50,747 nt of DNA, taken from NCBI GenBank assembly GCA_028876375.1, contig JAGWSB010000007.1:1-50747 (forward strand), read 5' to 3'. Positions 25,870 to 36,892 of this stretch are shown here, piece by piece. The notes beneath the pieces were generated by a model. The model worked only from the letters and a program-made list of their open reading frames with translations, searched no databases and was not told the DNA's origin. The stretch comes from Chloroflexota bacterium (lineage in GTDB: Bacteria > Chloroflexota > Limnocylindria > P2-11E). How positions within the stretch are numbered: the first letter of the stretch is position 1; each line of letters opens with the position of its first letter. The position numbers were made by a program, and so were the translations under genes.

Positions 25870-27240
25870 ATGGAGCTGCACATCCCGTCCGACGTCGCCA
25901 CGGTCGTCGAGCGGCTGCGGCATGCCGAGCACGAGGCGTACGTGGTCGGCGGCTGCGTGCGCGACGCGCTGCGCGGCATCGAGCCGGCGGACTGGGACGT
26001 CGCGACGGACGCGCGCCCGGAGGAGATCCAAAAGGTCTTCCGGCGCTCGCTGTACACGAACCGCTTCGGCACGGTCGTCGTGCGGATGGGCGAGCGGGAG
26101 ATCGAGGTGACGACGTACCGGATCGAGGCCGAGTACTCGGACCACCGTCGTCCGGACGCCGTCGCGTTCACCCGATCGCTCGAGGAGGATCTGGCGCGGC
26201 GCGACTTCACGATCAACGCGATGGCCTGGAGCCCGGAGCGCGGCGTGGTCGACCCGTTCGGCGGCCGGCGCGACCTGGAGGAGAGGGTCGTGCGCGCCGT
26301 CGGTGACGCCGACGAGCGTTTCCGCGAGGACGCGCTGCGGATGCTCCGCGCCGTGCGCTTCGCGGCCGTGCTCGGCTTCACCATCGAGCCCGCGACGGCG
26401 GAGGCGATCCGGCGGAACGCCGAGCTCGCGCGGTCGCTTTCGGGCGAGCGGATCCAGCAGGAGATGGTCAAGATCGTCCGCGGCCCCGTTCCGTCGGTCG
26501 GGCTGCGCATGCTGTCGAACCTCGGGCTCCTCGCGGTCATCGCGCCGGAGCTCGAGCGCTGCCGCGAGACGCCGCAGGAGAAGGTCGCGGCGCAGGACGT
26601 CTTCGAGCATTCCCTCGCCACGCTCGACGCCGCGGCGGCCGAGATGCCGCCCGGCACGTCCGCGGAGGACGACCTCGTCCTGCGCCTCGCGGCGCTCTTC
26701 CACGACGTCGGCAAGCCGGACACGTTCGACGACGGGCACTTCCACCAGCACGAGTTCGTCGGCGAGGCGAAGGTGCGGCAGATCCTCCGTCGCTGGCGCT
26801 TCGACAAGGCGATGGTCGACGAGATCGCCCGCCTCGTCCGCGATCACATGTTCTGGTACCAGCCGGACTGGACGAGCTCCGCCGTGCGCCGCTTCATCCG
26901 CAAGGTCGGGCTCGAGCAGATCCCCACGCTCTTCGCGCTGCGGAAGGCCGACAACGTGGGAAGCGGCGCCCGCGCGCCGCGCATGTACGCGCTCAACGAG
27001 CTGTGGCTCCGCGTGCAGGAGGAGATCCAGCGCGCGAACGCATTCAGCAAGCGCGACCTCGCCGTCGACGGCAACGACGTGATGACCGCCCTCGGCATCG
27101 CCGCCGGGCCGGAGGTCGGGCGCATCCTCGACGAGCTCTTCGAGCGCGTCCTCGACGATCCCGACCTCAACACGCGCGAGCGCCTCCTCGAGCTGGCGAG
27201 GGATGTCCACCGCCCGCCCGCGGGACCGGACCCGGGCTAG
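25870..27240 (+). CDS. cca: CCA tRNA nucleotidyltransferase / HD-domain protein
   Basis: EAYVVGGCVRDALRGIEPADWDVATDARP, RRDFTINAMAW, RFREDALRMLRAVRFAAVLGF, ALFHDVGKP. Confidence 0.93.
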   Translation: MELHIPSDVATVVERLRHAEHEAYVVGGCVRDALRGIEPADWDVATDARPEEIQKVFRRSLYTNRFGTVVVRMGEREIEVTTYRIEAEYSDHRRPDAVAFTRSLEEDLARRDFTINAMAWSPERGVVDPFGGRRDLEERVVRAVGDADERFREDALRMLRAVRFAAVLGFTIEPATAEAIRRNAELARSLSGERIQQEMVKIVRGPVPSVGLRMLSNLGLLAVIAPELERCRETPQEKVAAQDVFEHSLATLDAAAAEMPPGTSAEDDLVLRLAALFHDVGKPDTFDDGHFHQHEFVGEAKVRQILRRWRFDKAMVDEIARLVRDHMFWYQPDWTSSAVRRFIRKVGLEQIPTLFALRKADNVGSGARAPRMYALNELWLRVQEEIQRANAFSKRDLAVDGNDVMTALGIAAGPEVGRILDELFERVLDDPDLNTRERLLELARDVHRPPAGPDPG

Positions 27241-27671
27241 GACACCATCCCGCTCGGCCCGGTCGGCCGCTCGCTGCCGTCCTCGTATCCGCTCCGCTCG
27301 TAGATCGAGCGCCCGTCGCCGTCGGGCCGCATCTCGGGCATGCGCTCGCGGGCGCGGTCGACCTGCTGACCCAGCCGGCGGCGCGCCTCACGCCCCGACG
27401 TGGGCGTCATGAGCATGGCGACGAGCGCGCCGATCGCGGCCCCGACGATGACGCCGACGAAGAAGGTCGTCCCCAGGGCACCCTCGTCGGGCGCGCCGAT
27501 CGCGCGGCGCGCGCCGGCACGGCCCTGCGCGAGGAGCTCCGTCCCGCGGCGGGTCGCGATGCCGCGCAGCTCGTCGAGCAGAGCGACGACGTCGTTGGTG
27601 TTCAGCTCCTTGAGGTCGTTCAGATCCTTGATGTCCTTCATCCTCATCTCGAGACCCCCGCTCTCTCTCAT
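27237..27671 (-). CDS. YtxH-domain protein
   Basis: TTFFVGVIVGAAIGALVAMLMTPTSGREARRRLGQQ (TM followed by TPxSGRExR). Confidence 0.75.
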   Translation of the reverse strand: MRESGGLEMRMKDIKDLNDLKELNTNDVVALLDELRGIATRRGTELLAQGRAGARRAIGAPDEGALGTTFFVGVIVGAAIGALVAMLMTPTSGREARRRLGQQVDRARERMPEMRPDGDGRSIYERSGYEDGSERPTGPSGMVS

Positions 27672-27747
27672 TTCGCCTCCGGAGCGCGAGACCACCGGGT
27701 GGTGGCCGCGATGAGACAGCGCGGAGCAGACGCGGTGCCAGGGTCGG

Positions 27748-28837
27748 CTAGCGCTTCTCCTCCGCCAAAGCGGCCTCGATGAATCGGTCGATGTCCCCAT
27801 CGAGGACGCGCTGCGTGTCGCCCGCCTCGACGCCTGTGCGGTGGTCCTTCACCAGCGTGTACGGATGGAGGACGTACGAGCGGATCTGACTGCCCCAATC
27901 GGCGGCGCGCATCTGCCCGCGCAGCTTCGCCTGCTCCTGCTCCTGCTCGAGGATCCGCCGCTCGAGGAGCTTGGCGCGGAGCATCTTCATCGCCATCTCG
28001 CGGTTCTGGAGCTGGGACCGCTCGTTCTGGCACGCCGTGACGATCCCGGTCGGCAGGTGCGTGATCCGCACCGCCGTCTCGACCTTGTTGACGTTCTGGC
28101 CACCCGCGCCGGCGGATCGGTAGGTGTCGATCTTGATGTCCTCGGGGCGGATCTCGACCTCGGTATCGGTCTCGACCTGCGGCATCGGGTCGACGAGCGC
28201 GAACGACGTCTGGCGGCGCCGTTGGAAATCGAAGGGCGAGATCCGCACCAGCCGGTGCGTGCCGCGCTCCGTCTTGAGGTATCCGTACGCGTAGGGGCCT
28301 TCGACCGAGAACGCCACGCTCTTGAGTCCCGCCTCCTCACCGGCGGTCTGGTCGAGGATCTCCGTCCGGTACCCGCGCGTCTCCGCCCAGCGCAGGTACA
28401 TGCGCATGAGCATCTCCGTCCAGTCCGCCGCGTCCGTCCCACCGACGCCGGCGGAGATGGTCACGACGGCGTCGCGCTGGTCGTAGGGGCCGGCGAGCTG
28501 CGCCTCCAGCGTCGCGCGCTCGACCTCGTGCTCGAGCTGAGCCAGTTCGCGCCCGAGGTCCTTCTCGATGCCGGTGTCCTGGGCCGCGAGCGGCGCCAGC
28601 TCGGCGAGATCCGCCGCGCGCTTGCCGTATCCCTCCCAGCGCGACAGGCTCCCGCGGACGAGGTCGAGGCGGCGGAGCGTGGCGCGGGCGCGGTCCTGGT
28701 CCGACCAGAGGTCGGGGCGCGCGGCGTCCGCTTCTAGGCGGTCGGCCTCGGCGCGAAGCGCGGGGAGGTCAAAGGAACACCGCCATCCGGTCGATCCGCT
28801 CGCGGAGAGCGGCGATCGCCGTGGGGTCGAGGCTCAC
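27748..28837 (-). CDS. prfB: Peptide chain release factor 2 with programmed +1 frameshift, complement(join(27748..28770,28772..28837))
   Basis: Frame 0: [22 protein letters not shown] then TGA (28769-28771) in CTT-TGA-C; +1 frame continues [28 protein letters not shown]...; [26 protein letters not shown]. Confidence 0.95.
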
Positions 28838-28841
28838 GGCT

Positions 28842-29105
28842 CTAGCGCTTGTTGGTGCGCTGGCGGTCGAAGGTCGTCACGACCGGCTGGACGACGGGGG
28901 CGAGCTTGCCGGCCGAGAACGAGATGAACGTCACGCAGGGGCAGTAGGTGTTGCGCGGGCACCGCGGGCAGTCACCGTCGCAGTCGAGGGTCGCGCCGTA
29001 GCTGCACTTCAGGCAGTTGTCCTCGCAGGCGATCCATTCCTTCACTTGGGCGTGATCCTCTCTAGTCGCTCGGACGTGGGACCTGCGGCGGGCCCACCCG
29101 AACAT
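28842..29105 (-). CDS. Small Cys-rich protein (possible zinc-binding), directly upstream of prfB
   Basis: ACEDNCLKCSYGATLDCDGDCPRCPRNTYCPC: 8 Cys in about 30 residues. Confidence 0.65.
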   Translation of the reverse strand: MFGWARRRSHVRATREDHAQVKEWIACEDNCLKCSYGATLDCDGDCPRCPRNTYCPCVTFISFSAGKLAPVVQPVVTTFDRQRTNKR

Positions 29106-29131
29106 GCTCCCCGCTCTGGTGGTGTGCCGCT

Positions 29132-29143
29132 TTTCGTACGAAA
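29132..29143. promoter_or_regulatory. 12-bp perfect palindrome TTTCGTACGAAA upstream of the Cys-rich gene/prfB
   Basis: Exact palindrome in a short intergenic gap, about 27 bp upstream of the start at 29105. Confidence 0.4.
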
Positions 29144-29261
29144 GTCTACCGGCCGCAAAGGGCTCTGGGAAGGGCCTCGCCTCCGTCCGCGCGGCGGAAA
29201 ACGGGTCACGAGATCGGCAAAGCGGGCGAGCGAGGCCTCGCCATGGGCGCGAAGCGGACGG

Positions 29262-30056
29262 TCAGGGACCCGGGCGGGCGCTCACCTCCCGCAGCGACGC
29301 ACGGCGGTGCAGGGCCACCAGCGCCGGAAGCGCGCCGCAGGCGTACAGGATGCCCAGGACCTGTCCCTCTTGGAGCGGTCCGAGGACGATCGGGTCGAGC
29401 CGCAGCAGGGACGTCAGCGCGCGGCCGAGGCCGTACAGGCCGAGCACGAGAAGGTACGTCCGCCCCTCCGGCGGGCGCCCGCGCACGCGGCGCCAATACG
29501 CGTACCCGAGCGCGGCGATGGCGAGGTCGACCAGGGCGTCGTACACGACGACGGGATGGACGGGCTCGCGCTGTCCGAGCGTGTCCGGAGCGGTGTAGCG
29601 CACGCACCACAGAAGGCCGCTGCACGCGACCGCGTGGTGCTCGCCGTTGACGACGTCGCCGATCCGCCCGACCGCGAGGCCGACGACGATGCCGATGGCC
29701 GCGATGTCGAGCATGAACCCGAGCGGCAGACGCAGGCGGCGGGCGGCGATGACGCCGCCGATCGTCGATCCGATCGGCGCGGCGGTGACCGCGATGCCGC
29801 CCCAGAACGGAAGGATGCGCTCGGGGTGCGCCATGTAGCGGTCCCAGTTGTCCGCGATGTTCCCGATGTGCGCGCTGATGAGACCGCCGACGAGGACCGC
29901 GATCGCGAACGCGTACACGCGGTCGTCCCGCACGAGATAGCGCGCGAGCCGGACGGAGATGACGAGCGCGACGAGCGCTCCGACGAACGAGAAGATCGAA
30001 TGCCAGCTCACCCGCGCCGCTCCGACGACGAGGTCGGGCGAGAACGGGAGGACCAC
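29262..30056 (-). CDS. Prolipoprotein diacylglyceryl transferase-like protein (paralog 2)
   Basis: GTG start overlapping the paralog 1 stop (TAGTG); ILPFWGGIAVTAAPIGSTIGGVIAARR, GRIGDVVNGEHHAV, YGLGRALTSLLR. Confidence 0.8.
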   Translation of the reverse strand: MVLPFSPDLVVGAARVSWHSIFSFVGALVALVISVRLARYLVRDDRVYAFAIAVLVGGLISAHIGNIADNWDRYMAHPERILPFWGGIAVTAAPIGSTIGGVIAARRLRLPLGFMLDIAAIGIVVGLAVGRIGDVVNGEHHAVACSGLLWCVRYTAPDTLGQREPVHPVVVYDALVDLAIAALGYAYWRRVRGRPPEGRTYLLVLGLYGLGRALTSLLRLDPIVLGPLQEGQVLGILYACGALPALVALHRRASLREVSARPGP

Positions 30057-30943
30057 TACGCCGGTCGCGCGACGCGGGCCCTCAGCGCACCGAGCGCGCG
30101 CGGCAGAACGCCGATCTGCACCAGCGCGAGCGCGGGAATGGCGACGACGATGGCGATGAGCGAGACCAGCTGGTCCTGGCGGAGGACCGAGACCGGATGT
30201 GGGTCGGCCACGCGCAGGAAGCCGAGGAGGAAGCGCCCGAGGCCGTACCAGACGATCCATACCCAGAACACGCGGCCCTCCCCGACACGACCCGCGAGGA
30301 TCCGCCGCAGGAGCAGCACGATGCCGACGCCGACGAGGTTCCACACCATGTCGTAGAGGACGACGAGGTGCACCGGGCCGGGCGCGTAGCGCGCGTCGTC
30401 CGGGGCGAACGACGGCCCCTGCCCGAGCGAGACGGGGTTCGTGTAGGTGACGCACACGCCCGGCCCGCCGTCGCAGGTGATGGCGTGGTGCTCGCCGTTG
30501 ATGACGTCGCCGATGCGGCCGATGGCGAAGCCGAGGGCCATGGCCGCGGCCGCCGCGTCGGCGCTCACGCCGATCGGCACGTCGCCGCGACGGATGGCCA
30601 CGATGAACCCGGCGAGGACGCCCCCGATCGCCGCGCCCCACACGGCGATGCCGCCGGTCCAGATCATGAGGATGCGGACGGGGTCGGCGGCGTAGCCGGC
30701 GCCGCAGGTGGCCGAGGGCAGCCAGCAGTCGATGACGTGGAGCAGGCGCGCGCCGACGATCCCCCCGACGACGCCCCACGTGGCGACCGAGTACGCCGCT
30801 TCCTCGGACACGCGTCCGCGCAGGAGGCGGACGGCGAGCCACACGCCGAAGAAGATGCCGACGGCCGTGAAGATGCCGTGCCACGCGAGGGAGAGCGGTC
30901 CGAAGTGGACCTCAGGGTCGAAGGGGATGGCTATCGGAGGCAA
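30056..30943 (-). CDS. lgt: Prolipoprotein diacylglyceryl transferase (paralog 1)
   Basis: FGPLSLAWHGIFTAVGIFFGVWLAVR, IWTGGIAVWGAAIGGVLAGFI, GRIGDVINGEHHAI, WIVWYGLGRFLLGFLR. Confidence 0.87.
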   Translation of the reverse strand: MPPIAIPFDPEVHFGPLSLAWHGIFTAVGIFFGVWLAVRLLRGRVSEEAAYSVATWGVVGGIVGARLLHVIDCWLPSATCGAGYAADPVRILMIWTGGIAVWGAAIGGVLAGFIVAIRRGDVPIGVSADAAAAAMALGFAIGRIGDVINGEHHAITCDGGPGVCVTYTNPVSLGQGPSFAPDDARYAPGPVHLVVLYDMVWNLVGVGIVLLLRRILAGRVGEGRVFWVWIVWYGLGRFLLGFLRVADPHPVSVLRQDQLVSLIAIVVAIPALALVQIGVLPRALGALRARVARPA

Positions 30944-30946
30944 CGG

Positions 30947-33565
<2,619 letters not shown>

Positions 33566-33578
33566 GCGACGGGGGCCC

Positions 33579-34562
33579 CTACCGCACGCGAAGCGGCAGC
33601 TGCACCGTCGGAGAGGTGAACAGAGCTCCCACCGATTCGCCCTCATGGATCCGCCGGATCGTCTCCGCGAAGAGCGGAGCCACCGAGAGGATCTTGATCT
33701 TCTCGTTGCGCTTGTGCTGCGGCAGCGGCACGGTGTCGGTCGTCACGAACTCGCGGATCCCGCTGGCGCAGAGGCGGGCCGCGGCGTCACCCGACAGCAC
33801 GGCGTGCACGCACGCGACGACGATGTCCTTCACCCCGCGCGCCTGCAGCGCGTCGATCGTGTTCATGACGGTCATGCCGGTATCGATCTCGTCGTCGATG
33901 ATGATGGCGCGGCGGTAGCCGATGTCGCCGATGATGTCGACGATCTGCGATTCGCCGGTGTTGCCGAGGCGGCGCTTCTCGATGAAGGCCATCGGCAGGC
34001 GGAGCTTCTCGGCGAAGTTCCGTCCGCGCTTCGCGAAGCCGAGGTCCGGGACGACGACCACGGCGTCGTCGCGGCCGGCGAAGTCGGCCTGGAAGTACTC
34101 GACCAGCGGCAGGAAGGCCGTCAGCTCGTCGCCGGGGATGCTGAAGAATCCCTGGATCTGTCCCTGGTGCAGGTCCATGGTGAGGAAGCGGTCCGCTCCG
34201 GCCGTCCCGACCAGGTCGGCGACCAGACGGGCGGTGATGGGCACGCGCGGCTGGTCCTTCTTGTCGCTGCGGCCGTACGCGAATCGCGGCATGACCGCGG
34301 TGATGCGCCCGGCCGACGCGCGCTTGAACGCGTCGAGCATGATCAGCAGCTCCATGACCTGGTCCGACACCGCCGGCCCGGCCATGGTCTGCACGATGAA
34401 GACGTCATGCTCGCGTGCGTTCTCCTTGATCTGGCAGAAGATCTCTCCGTTCGGGAACTTGAACACGTCGGCGCGTCCCAGGGGGACGCCCAGGGCCTCG
34501 GCGACGTCGTTGGCGAACTCCGGGTGGGCATTCCCGGTGTAGACGGAGAGGCCCCTAGACAT
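33579..34562 (-). CDS. prs: Ribose-phosphate pyrophosphokinase
   Basis: KFPNGEIFCQIKENAREHDVFIVQ, RFAYGRSDKKDQPRVPITARLVADL, AIIIDDEIDTGMTV. Confidence 0.96.
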   Translation of the reverse strand: MSRGLSVYTGNAHPEFANDVAEALGVPLGRADVFKFPNGEIFCQIKENAREHDVFIVQTMAGPAVSDQVMELLIMLDAFKRASAGRITAVMPRFAYGRSDKKDQPRVPITARLVADLVGTAGADRFLTMDLHQGQIQGFFSIPGDELTAFLPLVEYFQADFAGRDDAVVVVPDLGFAKRGRNFAEKLRLPMAFIEKRRLGNTGESQIVDIIGDIGYRRAIIIDDEIDTGMTVMNTIDALQARGVKDIVVACVHAVLSGDAAARLCASGIREFVTTDTVPLPQHKRNEKIKILSVAPLFAETIRRIHEGESVGALFTSPTVQLPLRVR

Positions 34563-34664
34563 CCGACGGTCCCCGGGACACTGTTCCCCTCCCGCTGCTT
34601 TGTGCAGGCGGCCCTGCGAGATGAGTGTAAGTCGCGGGCGCCGTCGGACCTACGCTATCGGCCG

Positions 34665-34844
34665 ATGGCGGCGAGGATCGGCCACCGCCTGCGCTGGACC
34701 CTGGTGTGGGTCCTTCTCGCGGCGTGGCTCGTCGCGCTCGTGCTCGGCCTCGCGGACGGAGCGGCGAATGCGCTCCTCGTCGTCGCGCTCGTGGTCCTCC
34801 TCTACGAGCTGCTCGCGGCCGACCGGGCGTCCGGGCCATCGTGA
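34665..34844 (+). CDS. lmo0937/DUF5670-like 59-aa membrane protein
   Basis: MAARIGHRLRWTLVWVLLAAWLVALVLGLADGAANALLVVALVVLLYELLAADRASGPS. Confidence 0.65.
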   Translation: MAARIGHRLRWTLVWVLLAAWLVALVLGLADGAANALLVVALVVLLYELLAADRASGPS

Positions 34845-35605
34845 CGGGGCCCGCGGACGCGGCCTCCGTCGAGGAAGCGATCCTGCGCTAGGCCCGCCTC
34901 GCGGATCATGGCCTCGGTGCGCCGCAGCGGACCGATCTCGCCGTGCGAGTCGCTCCCGACGGAGAAGAGCGCGCCGCGGTCGCGAGCCCGCTCGAGGAAG
35001 GCGCGGTGCGGGACGCGGTACGACTCGTTCACCTCGATCGCGACGCCGCCGGCGCGACAGATCTCGATGAGCCTCTCCTGCCACTCCAGCGGATACCCCG
35101 CGTCGGGATCGCCGAGCGCCGCGATCGGCGTGAACGTCGGGTGCCCGAGGATGTCGACGTCGAGCCTCTCGACCCCGTCGCGCACGGCCCGGAGCGTCTC
35201 CTCCAGGATCCGGCGCCGCACCTCCTCGCTCGCGAAGAGCGCCGCGTCGCGGAACGGCCCGCTCCCGAGCTGGCCCTTGAGGTAGGCGCCGGCGACGTCG
35301 AAGCCGATCCGGCGTCCGTCGAGGAACACCTGGTGCACCGCGCCGATGACGTAGTGCAGCGCGTCGAGCGTCGACGGACGCAGCGGCGGAGCGACCCCGA
35401 GGTCGTATTCGATGCCGACGCGGAGCCCGAGCCGCGCCGCGTCGTCGAGATAGCGCAGGACGTCGTCGTCCGTGCGGAAGCCCTCGTGATACGGGAAGTG
35501 GTCCGAGACACCGTGCGGGCGGCGCTTGACGCTCTCGGCGCGCGCGGCGAGCGAGAGGCGCCCGTCGCTCCGATCCGTGTGGACGTGGTGGTCGAAGAGC
35601 CTCAC
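34802..35605 (-). CDS. PHP-domain metal-dependent phosphoesterase (HisK-like)
   Basis: VRLFDHHVHTDRSDGRLSL, GVSDHFPYHEG, LDVDILGHPTF, IEVNES, FSVGSDSHG. Confidence 0.88.
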   Translation of the reverse strand: MRLFDHHVHTDRSDGRLSLAARAESVKRRPHGVSDHFPYHEGFRTDDDVLRYLDDAARLGLRVGIEYDLGVAPPLRPSTLDALHYVIGAVHQVFLDGRRIGFDVAGAYLKGQLGSGPFRDAALFASEEVRRRILEETLRAVRDGVERLDVDILGHPTFTPIAALGDPDAGYPLEWQERLIEICRAGGVAIEVNESYRVPHRAFLERARDRGALFSVGSDSHGEIGPLRRTEAMIREAGLAQDRFLDGGRVRGPRHDGPDARSAASSS

Positions 35606-36711
35606 GCCGGCATCTCGGGATGGCCCGCCCACGCCGCCTCGACCATCGTCCACAGGACGCCCGAGACCAGGGTGTGCCCTCCCAGGAGGAGCGGGTAGCC
35701 GGCGTCGCGCGCCGCGATCGTGAAGTCGCGCAGCGGAGCGAGCCCGACGCGCTCCGCGTGGAAGAGGTCCGACGCGAACCGGTCGGTCGGCGTCATCCGC
35801 CAGCCGAGGTGCGCGAAGAGCACGCGGGTGTCGAACAGCATCCCGTCGCCGAGCTCGCCCATGCGCTCGAAGAACGCGCGCGCGCCGACCTTCTGGTAGA
35901 GAAAGCCGAGCGCGGTCCGCGCCGTCCCCGACGTGTCGCGCCCCGCCGCCTGCATCCCGCGCTCCTCGGCCAGCATGCGCACGCGACAGGCCGTCTGCGA
36001 CTCGAGGAACGCCCACACCGGCGCGCCGACGCGCCCGGCGACGACGAGCTCCTTCTCGGGCGTCGTCACGATGCGCATGAGCGCGTCGATCCGTGCGCCG
36101 AGCTCCTTCTCCCACACCGCGATCGACGCGAGCTCGGGCGGGCACGCCGGGTGGCGCCGGAGGACGGTCGCGTCGGCCGGCGTGTCGACGTCGAGGAGCG
36201 TCGCCGAGCTGCGCTCGAGCTGCCGCGAGGGCAGCCCGGCCTGCTGGTGCAGCAGGCGCGGCAGCGGGTTGTCGGCCGCGGGGAGCGCGATCGCGTCGAG
36301 CGCGCTCGTCGGCGTGAACGCGACGAGGTCGGCGGAGTAGTAGTTGTTCGACAGCACGAGCGCGTCGCACGACTCGAGCTCCTCGCGGATCTCTCGCAGC
36401 TTGTCCACGCCGAGGAGCGCGCCCGCTCCCGCGCCGATCGCGCACACCCGGTCGAGCTTGCGCTCGCCGACGATGCGCTTCAGCTCGGAGCCGTAGTGGA
36501 AGGGCTCGCTCTCGCTCCGGTCGACCGCCGCGCCGGCGCGGGCGAATGCCGACGTCGCGGCGCCGTCGCGGGTGAGCGCGACGACGGGGTCGAATCCGGC
36601 CGCTTGCGCGTGGCGCACGAGGAGCGCGCCGATGGCGATCTTGATCTCGTCGAGCTTGCGCTCGACCTCGCCGTCACCAACGCGGCCGAAGAAGATGACG
36701 AACCCGGCCAT
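35602..36711 (-). CDS. Conserved hypothetical, possibly GT-A/NTP-transferase-like N-terminal half
   Basis: MAGFVIFFGRVGDGEVERKLDEIKIAIGALLVRHAQAAGFDPVVALTRDG; LLHQQAGLPSRQLERSSATLLDVDTPADATVL resembles a MobA/CofC-type DxDTPxD. Confidence 0.6.
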   Translation of the reverse strand: MAGFVIFFGRVGDGEVERKLDEIKIAIGALLVRHAQAAGFDPVVALTRDGAATSAFARAGAAVDRSESEPFHYGSELKRIVGERKLDRVCAIGAGAGALLGVDKLREIREELESCDALVLSNNYYSADLVAFTPTSALDAIALPAADNPLPRLLHQQAGLPSRQLERSSATLLDVDTPADATVLRRHPACPPELASIAVWEKELGARIDALMRIVTTPEKELVVAGRVGAPVWAFLESQTACRVRMLAEERGMQAAGRDTSGTARTALGFLYQKVGARAFFERMGELGDGMLFDTRVLFAHLGWRMTPTDRFASDLFHAERVGLAPLRDFTIAARDAGYPLLLGGHTLVSGVLWTMVEAAWAGHPEMPA

Positions 36712-36892
36712 CGCGAGCCAAGGTAGAGCAGGGAAGGGAGATCGGCGCGAGGCGGGGTGATGTCGCGGCGGGCGACGGCGATCTCGCGAGGGCCTGCGAC
36801 CGGGCCCCGGCCAGCGCACGGTAGGTCCGGGAGATGTGAGGGGCCGGGGGGAGCAGGCCCGGTGCGAGACGCCGAGACCGCCAGCGGGTGCG

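Noticed and set aside
29230-29241. Palindrome GCGAGGCCTCGC
   Set aside because: GC-rich palindromes are expected at this composition; no downstream gene context or T-tract.
29262-30884. 540-aa ORF containing Lgt paralog 2
   Set aside because: First half is the wrong frame of lgt paralog 1; true start is the GTG at 30056.
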